From: Clostridiales bacterium
GTDB lineage: Bacteria; Bacillota; Clostridia; Christensenellales; Aristaeellaceae
Length of the DNA: 32,175 bases
Assembly (NCBI GenBank): GCA_029012285.1
Contig: JAQXLU010000114.1
Span: 1-32,175 of the forward strand
Direction of reading: 5' to 3'
Notes under the pieces: generated by a model
Database searches by the model: none
What the model was told of the DNA's origin: nothing
The model's input: the letters and a program-made list of their open reading frames with translations, nothing else
Part shown: piece by piece, positions 22,578 through 30,820 of the stretch
Numbering within the stretch: the stretch's first letter is position 1
Layout of the letters: every line of letters begins with the position of its first letter
Program-made: the position numbers and the translations under genes

Positions 22578-22810
22578 TCCTCCACCTCCAGTGGCTCCTC
22601 GACATCGGAGCCATCCGCGGCCTTGCGCAGGACAGTCAACCGCTGCTGGGCGCTTTGCAGCTCCTTTTCCAGCAGTGTCAAGGCCTGCATGCCCTCCTCG
22701 TAGCGCTGGAGCGCATCCTCCAGGGGCAGCGCGCCGCCTTCCATCTCGCCAATCAGGGCTTCCACCTGCGCCAAACGCTCCTCAAAGGTGGGCTTTTTCT
22801 TTGCCGCCAT
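22574..22810 (-). CDS. xseB: Exodeoxyribonuclease VII small subunit
   Basis: 78 residues from ATG 22810, chosen because GGAGG lies 7 bases before it. The pattern P-T-F-E-E-R-L ... L-E-x-A-L-x-x-Y-E-E-G is the XseB signature of a short helical hairpin. It binds the large subunit to form the single-strand-specific exonuclease VII. It overlaps the xseA end by about 29 bases and the ispA start by ATGA. The C-terminus is acidic. Confidence 0.95.
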   Translation of the reverse strand: MAAKKKPTFEERLAQVEALIGEMEGGALPLEDALQRYEEGMQALTLLEKELQSAQQRLTVLRKAADGSDVEEPLEVEE

Positions 22811-24068
22811 GGTCATTCCTCCGTTCAACGCTGACGCTGCCATCCCGGAAGCGCAGGGTCATTTGGTTGATTTCACCCGCCCGCGCGGCGCTGCTGATCA
22901 CAGTATCGCCGTGTAGCACCAGGGCGTAGCCGCGCTCCAGCACAGCGGTGGGATTGAGCGCCGTCAGCCGCGCACGCGCACGGGTGAGCTGCTCCTGACG
23001 TGCGCGCAGACCCTTGTCCATCGCCGCGTCCAGGCGCATGAGCGCCAGGTGAAGCCGGTGAGCCTGAGTGGGGAGCTTCGCGTCCACCGCGTTATCAAGC
23101 CGCAGCCGCAGCGCCTCTGCTCGGGCCAGGAGCGCCGTGATGTGTTGCTCCGGCCGGACGGCTTCCATCCGGCGCTGCAAAGTGAGCAGTTCATACCGGC
23201 GCTGCTGCAATAGCGCCGACATCGCGTCGGACAGGTGGCGCTGCACACCATGCAGCCCATCGATGATCTCCCGCCGGTCCGGCACGGCCATCTCCGCCGC
23301 GTTGGAGGGCGTGGAAGCCCGGGCATCCGCCGCAAAATCAGCGATGGTGGTGTCCGTTTCGTGGCCCACCGCGCTGATAACGGGGATGGGGCTCTCCGCG
23401 ATGGCGCGGGCCACGACTTCCTCATTGAAGGCCCACAGGTCCTCGATGGAGCCGCCGCCACGCCCGGTGATGATCACGTCCACCTCAGGGAGCTTCCCCG
23501 CATGCCGGATGGCCGCAGCGATCTCCTCCGCTGCGCCCTGACCCTGCACCGCAACGGGCAGCAGCACCAGCGCCACCCCCGAGTCGCGGGCAGCCGACAC
23601 CCGCCGGATGTCATGGAGCACCGCGCCGGTCTGGGAGGTGACGACTGCGATTCTGCGCGGCCGCCAGGGCAAGGGGCGCTTGCGTGCCGCGTCAAAGAGG
23701 CCCTCCAGCTGCAATTTCTGCTTGAGCGCCTCAAACTGCTGGTAGAGCGTCCCCACGCCGTCCGGGCGCATGTTCTCGCAATACACCTGGTAGGTGCCGC
23801 TCTCCGGGTACAAACTGACCTGGCCGGAGACGATCACCCGCATGCCGTCCATGGGGCGCAGTGACATCCGCATGGTATTCTGGCGGAACATCACCGCGCT
23901 GATGCGGCAGCGCTCGTCCTTGAGGGTGAAGTACCAGTGCCCCGAGGAATGGCGCTTGAAATTGCTGATCTCCCCGCGAAGCCGCACGCTGCGCAGGGCC
24001 GGGTCGGCATTGAGCATGGCCCGGACGTATTCGTTGAGGTCGCTGACCTCCAGAATCCACTCAGGCAT
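22782..24068 (-). CDS. xseA: Exodeoxyribonuclease VII large subunit
   Basis: 428 residues. An N-terminal OB fold ([16 protein letters not shown]) is followed by the catalytic [16 protein letters not shown] motif near residue 200 and S-A-V-G-H-E-T-D-T, then a long coiled-coil segment and a C-terminal L-E-R-G-Y-A-L-V. Exonuclease VII trims single-stranded DNA in mismatch repair and damage tolerance. The start overlaps the folD stop by 8 bases. Confidence 0.95.
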   Translation of the reverse strand: MPEWILEVSDLNEYVRAMLNADPALRSVRLRGEISNFKRHSSGHWYFTLKDERCRISAVMFRQNTMRMSLRPMDGMRVIVSGQVSLYPESGTYQVYCENMRPDGVGTLYQQFEALKQKLQLEGLFDAARKRPLPWRPRRIAVVTSQTGAVLHDIRRVSAARDSGVALVLLPVAVQGQGAAEEIAAAIRHAGKLPEVDVIITGRGGGSIEDLWAFNEEVVARAIAESPIPVISAVGHETDTTIADFAADARASTPSNAAEMAVPDRREIIDGLHGVQRHLSDAMSALLQQRRYELLTLQRRMEAVRPEQHITALLARAEALRLRLDNAVDAKLPTQAHRLHLALMRLDAAMDKGLRARQEQLTRARARLTALNPTAVLERGYALVLHGDTVISSAARAGEINQMTLRFRDGSVSVERRNDHGGKEKAHL

Positions 24069-24915
24069 GGGCAGCCCTTTCCGCGGCCTCCACCGTGTTT
24101 TCCAGCAGCATGGTGATGGTCATTCGACCCACGCCGCCGGGAACGGGGGTGATGAAGCCCGCGACCTCCTTCACGCTGTCGAAGTCCACATCGCCCACGA
24201 CTTTGCCGTCCGGCAAGCGGTTGATGCCCACGTCGATGACGATCGCGCCTGGCTTGACCATATCCGCCGTGATAAATTTTGCCTTGCCTACGGCAGCCAC
24301 CAGCACATCCGCGCGGCGGGTGTGGGCCGCCAGGTCGGCTGTGCGGCTATGGCAGATGGTCACGGTGCAGTTAGATTGCAACAGCAGCATCGCCATGGGC
24401 TTGCCCACGATGTTGCTGCGGCCCACGACCACGGCCTCCTTGCCATTGAGGTCAACGCCGGTGCGGCGGATCATCTCCATCGCGCCCTTGGGGGTGCAGG
24501 CTACCACGCCGTGCAAGCCATTCAGGAGCTTACCAGCGTTGAGCACATGGAAGCCGTCCACGTCCTTCTCCGGAGCGATCACCGCCAGGGCGGCGGCTTC
24601 ATCCAGGTGCTTGGGCAAGGGCAACTGCACCAGGATGCCATGGATGGACGCATCTGCGTTCAGGGCGCGGATGTGGGCTTCCAGCTCAGCCTGGGTGGTG
24701 TTCTCCGGCAAGCGGATGGCCACGGAATGCATGCCGACTTGCTCGCAGCCGCGTTCCTTGTTGCGGACGTAGATCTGGCTCGCCGGGTCCTCCCCCACCA
24801 GGATTACCGCCAGGCCGGGCTTCACACCCCGATTTGTCAGGGCGGCGACACGCTCCGCGATGCGGACGCGCAACTCCTCGGACATCATTTTTCCGTCAAG
24901 CAGCTGTGCGGACAT
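24061..24915 (-). CDS. folD: Methylenetetrahydrofolate dehydrogenase / cyclohydrolase
   Basis: 284 residues. Signatures V-G[12 protein letters not shown] (Tyr/Lys catalytic) near 41-54, G-I-L-V-Q-L-P-L-P near 94, and G-R-S-N-I-V-G-K-P near 165. It converts methylene-THF to methenyl- and formyl-THF with NADP, supplying purines and fMet; the polyglutamylated substrate depends on folC in this window. Its ribosome-binding site GGAGGAA is strong. It heads the folD-xseA-xseB-ispA block. Confidence 0.97.
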   Translation of the reverse strand: MSAQLLDGKMMSEELRVRIAERVAALTNRGVKPGLAVILVGEDPASQIYVRNKERGCEQVGMHSVAIRLPENTTQAELEAHIRALNADASIHGILVQLPLPKHLDEAAALAVIAPEKDVDGFHVLNAGKLLNGLHGVVACTPKGAMEMIRRTGVDLNGKEAVVVGRSNIVGKPMAMLLLQSNCTVTICHSRTADLAAHTRRADVLVAAVGKAKFITADMVKPGAIVIDVGINRLPDGKVVGDVDFDSVKEVAGFITPVPGGVGRMTITMLLENTVEAAERAAHA

Positions 24916-24947
24916 GTTGATTCCTCCTCACAGGTTGTTTTCAGCGA

Positions 24948-25376
24948 TCATTCGCCCCAGGATAGCATTTCGCCCAGGGGGATACGAAAGCCGATGGCCT
25001 CGTACATGGCGCGGTCGATGGGTGCGCAGCCCACGGTCAGCGTCTTTGCGCCGCTTTCCTGCCAGGCGAAGGCCGCCAGCGACCGCGCGATGCCCTGATG
25101 CCGCATTTCGGGCAGGATGTAGAAATCCTCAAACACACCGCTGGTATCATAGCAGTAGGTCGAAAACCCCAGGGTCACCGAGCATATGCCCAGTAGCTTG
25201 CCCTGCCCTTCGCAACCGTAAAACAGGATGCGCTCCTTTTCCACCGCATCTTGCAACCGCAGCAGGGCAGCTTCATCCGGCGCGTCCTCGCCGATCGCCT
25301 GCTTGTAGCGCAAGTGCAACGCCGTCAGCGCGGGCATATCAGCCACCGTCAACCGGCGGAAGGTGAAGCCGCTCAT
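24948..25376 (-). CDS. GNAT-family N-acetyltransferase
   Basis: 142 residues. The acetyl-CoA-binding strand-loop L-P-E-M-R-H-Q-G-I-A-R-S-L is near residues 88-100, and a following M-Y-E-A-I-G-F fits the GNAT C-terminal motif. Substrate unknown. It overlaps the TsaD paralogue as ATGA, with GGGAGG 7 bases ahead. A gene for small-molecule or protein acetylation is unusual in this otherwise conserved nusB-folD neighbourhood. Confidence 0.85.
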   Translation of the reverse strand: MSGFTFRRLTVADMPALTALHLRYKQAIGEDAPDEAALLRLQDAVEKERILFYGCEGQGKLLGICSVTLGFSTYCYDTSGVFEDFYILPEMRHQGIARSLAAFAWQESGAKTLTVGCAPIDRAMYEAIGFRIPLGEMLSWGE

Positions 25377-26329
25377 GCGCCAGCCTCCCGGAGCTTTTCA
25401 GCGCCGATGAGCGCTGTACCTACCGCGTTGTCCCCGGAATACTCCGGTTTGCCGAAGCAGACCCGCAACGTGTTGTCCCGCTTGCGGATGCGTTCGGTCA
25501 CCAGCTCCCGGAACAGCGCCGAGGACGAAACGCCCCCCGCCAGCAGCACTTGGCCGATGCCGGTCTTGTCCGCCCCCGCGCAGACCATGCGAGCCACCGT
25601 CCGGGCCAGCAGGTCGTAGACCTCCCGGGCGATGTTCTCCCGAGGTAGCTCGCTGGAAGCAAGCCAGCGCCGCACCTGGGTTTCCGCGCCGGAAAAGTAG
25701 CAGTGCAGCCCGCCGTCGCGGGTGGTCATGGTCAGGCGGGCCTGGCTGACGCCATGGCGCGCCAGCTGCTCCAGATGGGGCCCGGCGGGGAAAGGCAGCC
25801 CCATGGCCACGCCGGTGCGATCCACCAGCTGGCCCGCGTGCAGGTCAAGGGTGCCGCCCAGCAGCGTCAGCTCGTCCCCCACCAGGGAGAGCAGCTCCGT
25901 CGTGCCGCCGGAGAGATGCACCGCCAACAGATCGCCCCCGGCAATGCCGCTGTCCACCTTGGCCGCCGCGATGTGCCCCCGCTGGTGGGTCGTAGAAAAA
26001 CAGGGAACGCCAAGCATCGCAGCCAGGCCGCGACCCTGAGCGTCCCCAGCATGGAACACGGGCATGTATGAATCGGCTTCGTCCCTCGGGCGATCGGACA
26101 CGCACACCGCGGCGATCTCGCAGCCGCGGATATGTGCCGAAAGCTCCTCCAGCCTTTCCGGCAGCGCGCGGACATGGTGGAACACGCCCTCGGACTGGCG
26201 CAAGCCCCGCTCGCCCAGCTTGACGGGCAGCAGCTTGCGGCAGGAGGCGATCACCTCGCCCTCCACCGTCACCGCCGCGACGGAGGTGGTGTAGCAGCTG
26301 GTGTCGAAGCCGATGACCACGCGCGTCAC
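25373..26329 (-). CDS. TsaD/Kae1-like paralogue (M22 glycoprotease family)
   Basis: 318 residues from a GTG that overlaps the nusB stop (GTGA). ASKHA-type fold: G-F-D-T-S-C-Y-T-T-S near 7-16, H-Q-R-G-H at 115-119 (metal pair His115/His119), H-L-S-G-G-T-T-E-L at 138-146 and L-L-A-G-G-V-S-S-S further on. It resembles TsaD, which makes the t6A tRNA modification, but is shorter and its motifs differ, so it is more likely the second, uncharacterised clostridial paralogue than TsaD itself. Its nusB-asp23 setting recurs in Clostridia. Role unproven. Confidence 0.85.
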   Translation of the reverse strand: MTRVVIGFDTSCYTTSVAAVTVEGEVIASCRKLLPVKLGERGLRQSEGVFHHVRALPERLEELSAHIRGCEIAAVCVSDRPRDEADSYMPVFHAGDAQGRGLAAMLGVPCFSTTHQRGHIAAAKVDSGIAGGDLLAVHLSGGTTELLSLVGDELTLLGGTLDLHAGQLVDRTGVAMGLPFPAGPHLEQLARHGVSQARLTMTTRDGGLHCYFSGAETQVRRWLASSELPRENIAREVYDLLARTVARMVCAGADKTGIGQVLLAGGVSSSALFRELVTERIRKRDNTLRVCFGKPEYSGDNAVGTALIGAEKLREAGA

Positions 26330-26775
26330 TGCGCGGCCTCCTTCTTGCGGAGGATGGTGCCCAGCACGCCGTTGACGAACCGCCCGGAGGTGGGCTCGGA
26401 ATACCGCGTGGCCAGGTTGACCGCCTCGTTGATGGCGACGCTGCCGGGCACGTCCTCCTCGTGGAGGATCTCCCAGGCCGCCAGGCGCAGGATGGTCAGA
26501 TCAACCTTGGGCATGCGGCTGACGTTCCAGCGGGGGCTGGCCGCCTGAATCTCCGCATCCAGCTCATCCAGGTGATTCAGCACGCCGTCCAACACGCGGG
26601 CGATGTACGCCTTGTCGGACTTGTTGGGCTCGTTGTCCGCAATCTCCACGCCGGGAAGCCCTTCGTGGCGCAGGGCCTCATAGACCATCGACAGGGTTTC
26701 CTCGCCGCCCTCGCCGCCGGCCAGGTTCTCAAAAATCATCTGCATCACAGCCGCACGGGCCGTACTACGCGCCAT
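26326..26775 (-). CDS. nusB: Transcription antitermination protein NusB
   Basis: 149 residues: all-helical, with the N-terminal A-R-S-T-A-R-A-A-V-M-Q-M-I-F-E and C-terminal L-R-L-A-A-W-E-I-L ... V-A-I-N-E-A-V-N-L-A-x-x-Y motif of NusB. It binds boxA RNA with S10 to prevent early termination in rRNA operons. The middle has a longer E-G-G-E-E linker, as in many Clostridia. It lies after amaP with its own AGGAGTG site. Confidence 0.95.
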   Translation of the reverse strand: MARSTARAAVMQMIFENLAGGEGGEETLSMVYEALRHEGLPGVEIADNEPNKSDKAYIARVLDGVLNHLDELDAEIQAASPRWNVSRMPKVDLTILRLAAWEILHEEDVPGSVAINEAVNLATRYSEPTSGRFVNGVLGTILRKKEAAQ

Positions 26776-26811
26776 AAATGTGCACTCCTATCGCATCTCT
26801 TGGGTTGAATA

Positions 26812-27906
26812 TCAGTCTTGGCGAATTGCTTCATCCGTGTCGGTGGCTTCAGGGCGGGCCGCTTCGGCTGCTTCCTCCGCGCCGATGGCCTCGACGACCT
26901 CCAGCACCGCGTTGGCGTCAATGGCTTCGGCGGGCAGCTCCTCCTGGGCGACTTCCTCCGCGTACTCGGCAGCGGGCGCTTCCACCTGGGCAACGGCTTC
27001 CTCCGCCTGGGGCTCAAGCACCAGCTCCGGCGGGGCGGGCACGAATACGGGTTGATCCTCCGCGCCAAAGAGGCGCTGATGCAGCGGACGGTCGTCCTCC
27101 TCCGCCGGGATTTCGGGCATCTCAGGAATCACCGGCAACACGGGGATGCTCACCGCGGGGGCGTCCTGGGGCGTTGCCGCTTCCGCAGGGGCGGGCGTTG
27201 CTTCCTCAGGGGCGGGCGCTGCTTCCACGACGGGCACACCCGCTTCGGGCGCTTCCTCCACAGGGGCAGGCATCGTCACGGGTGCTTCCCGGATGGTTTC
27301 GACGGGCTGCTCCACCACGGCGGCAGCCGCAGCGATGGTGCTTTCCACCGAGTAGGGGGATTCTGCCACGGTTTCCTCAGTGTTCTCGACCATCACGCGC
27401 ACCTCATGCACGTCCAAGCCGGTACAGGTGTTGACATACTGCTTGATCTGCTTTTGCAGCGCGCCGATGGCCAGGGGGATGTTGACCCCGGCGGCCTCCT
27501 CAACGCGCAGGAGGATCACGATGCCGTCATGCCGGGCGGCCACGGAAATATCCGCCCCGGCGATCATCTCATGCTGGCGGACGCAGGTCTGCACCAGTCC
27601 CTCGATGGACTTGACCGACACACCGATCATGCCGTTCTCGCCCTTTTGCATCACATAACCCTTTTGCTGCATGGCACGCCGGGTGGAGAGCATCAGCAGG
27701 CAGCACACGCCGCATGCGCACAGCAATATGGCCAGCAGCAGCGTGACGAGCACGGCCAGGGGGTTGCCCGCATTCATCATCTGGGCTATTCTTGCCATCA
27801 GCTGAAGATGGAAGAAGGTTTCCGCCAGTGCGCAGAGGCTTGCCAGGCACAGCAGCACGCCGCCCACAGCCGCCAGCACGCGGATCACAACCGGCTTTTT
27901 CATCAT
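26812..27906 (-). CDS. amaP: AmaP-like alkaline shock membrane anchor with long acidic tail
   Basis: 364 residues, roughly twice the usual AmaP. Two membrane helices at about 6-28 and 49-73, then an Asp23-like domain (about 90-180, G-V-S-V-K-S-I-E-G-L and V-R-V-M-V-E). From ~181 to the end comes a 180-residue extension almost wholly of Ala, Glu, Pro and Val with few basic residues, with no predicted fold. AmaP anchors the Asp23 network to the membrane in Staphylococcus; the adjacent asp23 gene supports that role. The tail is the odd part: it could be a spacer reaching into the cytoplasm or a repeat expansion. The N-terminal identification rests on topology and context. Confidence 0.8.
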   Translation of the reverse strand: MMKKPVVIRVLAAVGGVLLCLASLCALAETFFHLQLMARIAQMMNAGNPLAVLVTLLLAILLCACGVCCLLMLSTRRAMQQKGYVMQKGENGMIGVSVKSIEGLVQTCVRQHEMIAGADISVAARHDGIVILLRVEEAAGVNIPLAIGALQKQIKQYVNTCTGLDVHEVRVMVENTEETVAESPYSVESTIAAAAAVVEQPVETIREAPVTMPAPVEEAPEAGVPVVEAAPAPEEATPAPAEAATPQDAPAVSIPVLPVIPEMPEIPAEEDDRPLHQRLFGAEDQPVFVPAPPELVLEPQAEEAVAQVEAPAAEYAEEVAQEELPAEAIDANAVLEVVEAIGAEEAAEAARPEATDTDEAIRQD

Positions 27907-27975
27907 CCATACGCTCCTTTCACACGTCTGCGCGGCCCGTTTGCGCCGCGAACTTCATGTCAGAAACGTAGGCGG

Positions 27976-28473
27976 TCACTCATCCGCCGCATCCTGTGCA
28001 GCGACCTTTTCGGCGGGATTTCCCTCCACCTTGGCCATCTCCGCCTTGGCGGATTCCAGCGCGGTGTGCTGCGCCTGGGAGGCAAAGGAGCTATTCTCCT
28101 TTTCAAAGCTCACGCCCTGCACATGCACGTCCACCCGGACGACATGCAGCCCGGTCATTTCCTCAATGGCCTTGTGCACGACCTCCTGCACGTCCTGCGC
28201 GACCTTCTGGATGGGCTTGCCATATTCGACCGTCACGTAGAGGTCCACGCTGGCCTCCTCCGTGCCGATCTCCACCTTCACGCCCTTGGTGACGTTCCGG
28301 TTCTTGCCCAGCAGACCGCCGTTGGGGGTATTGACCATGCTGGCGATGCCCTCCACCTCGGACGCTGCCACGCCCGCGATGATGGAGACCACCTCATTGG
28401 AATAAATGATGTTGCTGCCGGGCTCCTGATCGTTCAGGTCGAGGTTCATGGGCAGCGTTTCCTTCTTTGCCAT
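27976..28473 (-). CDS. asp23: Asp23/Gls24 family envelope stress protein
   Basis: 165 residues from ATG 28473, chosen because AGGAGGTG stands 7 bases before it; an upstream in-frame ATG at 28515 is unlikely. Typical motifs: I-I-Y-S-N-E-V-V-S-I-I-A-G-V-A-A-S-E-V-E-G-I-A near 24-46 and V-T-V-E-Y-G-K-P-I-Q-K-V-A near 80. Cytosolic proteins of this family assemble below the membrane under cell-wall or alkaline stress, anchored by AmaP, the next gene. The C-terminal ~40 residues are Ala/Glu-rich. A promoter of its own lies upstream. Confidence 0.93.
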   Translation of the reverse strand: MAKKETLPMNLDLNDQEPGSNIIYSNEVVSIIAGVAASEVEGIASMVNTPNGGLLGKNRNVTKGVKVEIGTEEASVDLYVTVEYGKPIQKVAQDVQEVVHKAIEEMTGLHVVRVDVHVQGVSFEKENSSFASQAQHTALESAKAEMAKVEGNPAEKVAAQDAADE

Positions 28474-28531
28474 TGAGTTGCACCTCCTGAATGGAAAAGT
28501 GGCGTTTTGCCACAATTTGGAACCAATGCTG

Positions 28532-28594
28532 TGCCAAGCCGATCCATTGCAGACCGCTTCGTACCATTATAGCATAGATTGCCCTGCTTGGCAA
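28532..28594 (-). promoter_or_regulatory. asp23 promoter with flanking inverted repeats
   Basis: -35 TTGCCA (28594-28589), 17-base spacer, -10 TATAAT (28571-28566). An 8-bp perfect inverted repeat, TGCCAAGC, occurs at 28593-28586 over the -35 and again, reversed, at 28539-28532 in the untranslated leader, 46 bases apart. It suggests an operator pair or a long RNA/DNA stem around the promoter. Confidence 0.8.
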
Positions 28595-28659
28595 GTTTTC
28601 ACGCGGGGATTTGCGCAATGTTCGCGGGACGTTCTCACCTGCGCTTGTGAGGGTGGCGC

Positions 28660-28845
28660 GGATAAAGGCATGCGGCGGGGACTGGATGTCCGCCGCCGCG
28701 AAAAGGGGTGTTGATTAAAATCGGGGTGCAGGGGGACTGATCGTCCGCCGCGTATGAGGTGTTGGTTGATATAAGGGTGCGGGGGGGACTGATCGTCCGC
28801 CGCTAATGGGGTGTTGATTGAAATTGGGGTGCGGGGGATACGGGG
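28660..28845. repeat. ~52-bp tandem repeat, three copies plus a partial
   Basis: Three copies share GGGGACTG, GTCCGCCGC and GGTGTTG at spacings of 55/52, 55/52 and 51/52 bases (anchors 28677, 28732, 28784; 28688, 28743, 28795; 28707, 28758, 28810). A partial fourth begins near 28827. Each copy includes a small GGAC...GTCC stem. There are no unique spacers, so it is not a CRISPR. No gene is seen here. Confidence 0.75.
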
Positions 28846-28868
28846 CTCTTTGGGAGCTGGGTTAGCTG

Positions 28869-28996
28869 TTTCGCGAATCGTTGATTCGCGAAAGGCGCGT
28901 GGGGTTGGTTTCGCCTGCGGGCGGAGCAGGGGCGCTGCCCCTGTACCCCGGCAGGGCCTCCGCGGCCCTGCACCCCGTAAGGGGCTTAGCCCCTTA
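28869..28996. repeat. Cluster of four perfect hairpins after aspS
   Basis: Stems of 11 bp (TTTCGCGAATC / GATTCGCGAAA, loop GTT, 28869-28893), 7 bp (CAGGGGC/GCCCCTG, 28927-28943), 8 bp (GCAGGGCC/GGCCCTGC, 28951-28971) and 8 bp (TAAGGGGC/GCCCCTTA, 28978-28996). The last is followed on the plus strand by GTTTTT. They lie just after the aspS stop on the minus strand, and may end transcription or protect the mRNA end, but the set looks like a dispersed intergenic repeat family. Confidence 0.75.
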
Positions 28997-29009
28997 ACCC
29001 GTTTTTGTG

Positions 29010-30785
29010 TTATTTGGTTTCGACGGGGACGCATTTGATGTGCAACTCTTCCAGCTGCTTCTGCTCCACATAGCCGGGCGCGCCCATCATCACGTCCTGG
29101 GCGTTCTTGTTCATCGGGAAGGGAATGACCTCGCGGATGGTTTCCGCGCCCGCCAGCAGCATGACCATGCGATCCACGCCGGGGGCGATGCCCGCGTGCG
29201 GCGGCGCGCCATAGGTGAAGGCGTTGTACATCGCCGGGAACTTGGCCTTCACGTCCTCCTCGCCCAGGCGAACCATCTTGAACGCCTCGATCATAATTTC
29301 CGGGTCATGGTTGCGCACCGCGCCGGAGGACAGTTCCACACCGTTGCATACCAGGTCGTACTGGAAGGCGGTGATGCTCAGCGGGTCGATCTCACCTGAT
29401 TGAGCCTTCTTGAGGATCTCCAGGCCGCCGTTGGGCATGGAGAAGGGGTTGTGGCAGAATTCCAGCTCGCCGCTCTCCTCGCCAATCTCGTACATGGGGA
29501 AATCCACAATCCAGCAGAACTCGTACTTTTCCCGGTCGATGTGGGCCGGGCAGAGCTCCGCCACCAGCTTGCGCAGCACGCCGGCGGTCTTTTGAGCGGA
29601 TAGCTTCTTGCCGGCAGTCAGGCCGACAAAGGTGTTGGGCTTGAGGCCCAGCGCGGCGATGATCTCCGCTTCCTGAGGCTTGACGAACTTTGCAATCCCA
29701 CCGGCGATTTCGCCCTTCTCGTCCACCTTGAACCAGTAAGCCTTGTTGCCGGCCACCACCTCCACATCCGCGCAGAGCTTGTCGATCTGCTTGCGGGTGG
29801 CGGTCATATCGCTGACGACCACGGCCTTGACCACATTCCCCTCAAAGGGGCCGAAGCCGCAGCCGCCGATCAGGTCGGTCACGTCGGTCACTTCCAGGTC
29901 GATGCGCAGATCGGGCTTGTCAGAGCCGTAGCGATCCATGGCCTCCAGGTAGGGGATGCGCTTGAAGGGCGCGGCGGAGGCGGTGTTGTAGGTGCCGTAC
30001 TTGGCGAAGATCGGGGGCAGCACGTCCTCCAGGATGGCGAACACGTCCTCCTGGGAGGCGAAGGCCATCTCCATATCCAGCTGGTAGAACTCGCCGGGGC
30101 TGCGGTCGCCGCGGGCGTCCTCGTCGCGGAAGCAGGGGGCGATCTGGAAGTAACGATCAAAGCCGCTGGTCATCAGCAGCTGCTTGAACTGCTGGGGCGC
30201 CTGGGGCAGGGCGTAGAACATACCGGGATGCTTGCGGGCAGGCACCAGGTAGTCGCGCGCGCCCTCGGGGGACGACGCGGTCAGGATGGGCGTGGTGATC
30301 TCCAGGAAGCCGTGCTCGTTCATGGCGCTGCGCAGGGCGCTGACCACGTTGCACCGCATGATGATGTTCTTCTTGACCTCGGGGTTGCGCAGATCCAGGT
30401 AGCGGTACTTGAGGCGCAGGCTTTCGTCGGCCTCGGTGGAGCGGTTGATCTGGAAGGGCAGCTCGTTGTGGCGGCAGCGGCCCAGCACCTCGATCTTCTC
30501 CGGGACGATCTCGATATCGCCGGTGGGAAGCTTGCTGTTCTTGCTGTCGCGCTCGCGGACAACGCCGGTCACGGAGATGGTGGACTCCTTGTTCAGGCCC
30601 TTGATGGCCTTCATCTGCTCCTCGTTTTCGATCACGACCTGGGTGGTGCCGTAGAAGTCGCGCACGACCACGAAGGCCAGGTTCGTGCTCACCTCGCGGA
30701 CATTCTCCATCCAGCCGGAAATCTGCACATGCTCGCCCACATTCGTGATGCGCAGCTCGTTACAGGTATGTGTACGGTTCTGCAT
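29010..30785 (-). CDS. aspS: Aspartyl-tRNA synthetase
   Basis: 591 residues from M-Q-N-R-T-H at 30785, chosen because AAGGAG lies 9 bases before it; a 13-residue upstream extension lacks support. Class II enzyme: an N-terminal OB fold binds the anticodon, then R-Y-L-D-L-R (motif 1 region), F-R-D-E-D-A-R-G-D-R (motif 2) and G-I-A-P-G-V-D-R (motif 3), with the bacterial GAD insertion in between. It charges tRNA-Asp; whether it also charges tRNA-Asn cannot be told from motifs alone. It follows hisS and a GNAT gene, with a 35-base gap to the latter. Confidence 0.97.
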   Translation of the reverse strand: MQNRTHTCNELRITNVGEHVQISGWMENVREVSTNLAFVVVRDFYGTTQVVIENEEQMKAIKGLNKESTISVTGVVRERDSKNSKLPTGDIEIVPEKIEVLGRCRHNELPFQINRSTEADESLRLKYRYLDLRNPEVKKNIIMRCNVVSALRSAMNEHGFLEITTPILTASSPEGARDYLVPARKHPGMFYALPQAPQQFKQLLMTSGFDRYFQIAPCFRDEDARGDRSPGEFYQLDMEMAFASQEDVFAILEDVLPPIFAKYGTYNTASAAPFKRIPYLEAMDRYGSDKPDLRIDLEVTDVTDLIGGCGFGPFEGNVVKAVVVSDMTATRKQIDKLCADVEVVAGNKAYWFKVDEKGEIAGGIAKFVKPQEAEIIAALGLKPNTFVGLTAGKKLSAQKTAGVLRKLVAELCPAHIDREKYEFCWIVDFPMYEIGEESGELEFCHNPFSMPNGGLEILKKAQSGEIDPLSITAFQYDLVCNGVELSSGAVRNHDPEIMIEAFKMVRLGEEDVKAKFPAMYNAFTYGAPPHAGIAPGVDRMVMLLAGAETIREVIPFPMNKNAQDVMMGAPGYVEQKQLEELHIKCVPVETK

Positions 30786-30820
30786 GATGTGTTGCTCCTT
30801 TTGATGATCTTGATCCCCGC

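Noticed and set aside
27569-27910. 113-codon frame starting at an ATG 4 bases before amaP
   Set aside because: Its ATG is nearer the ribosome-binding site, but the product is Arg/Gly/Ala-rich nonsense; the AmaP frame has clear membrane helices.
26818-28476. 552-codon plus-strand frame opposite amaP and asp23
   Set aside because: It spans two genes and a gap; its His/Gly/Leu-rich translation is an antisense artefact.
28660-28845. CRISPR array
   Set aside because: The repeats abut without unique spacers and differ by several bases; no cas gene is present.
28567-29034. 155-codon minus-strand frame across the repeats
   Set aside because: It is translated repeat DNA (recurring I-N-Q-H-P/R-S-V-P-L-H-P units) without a start site; tandem repeats are the simpler explanation.
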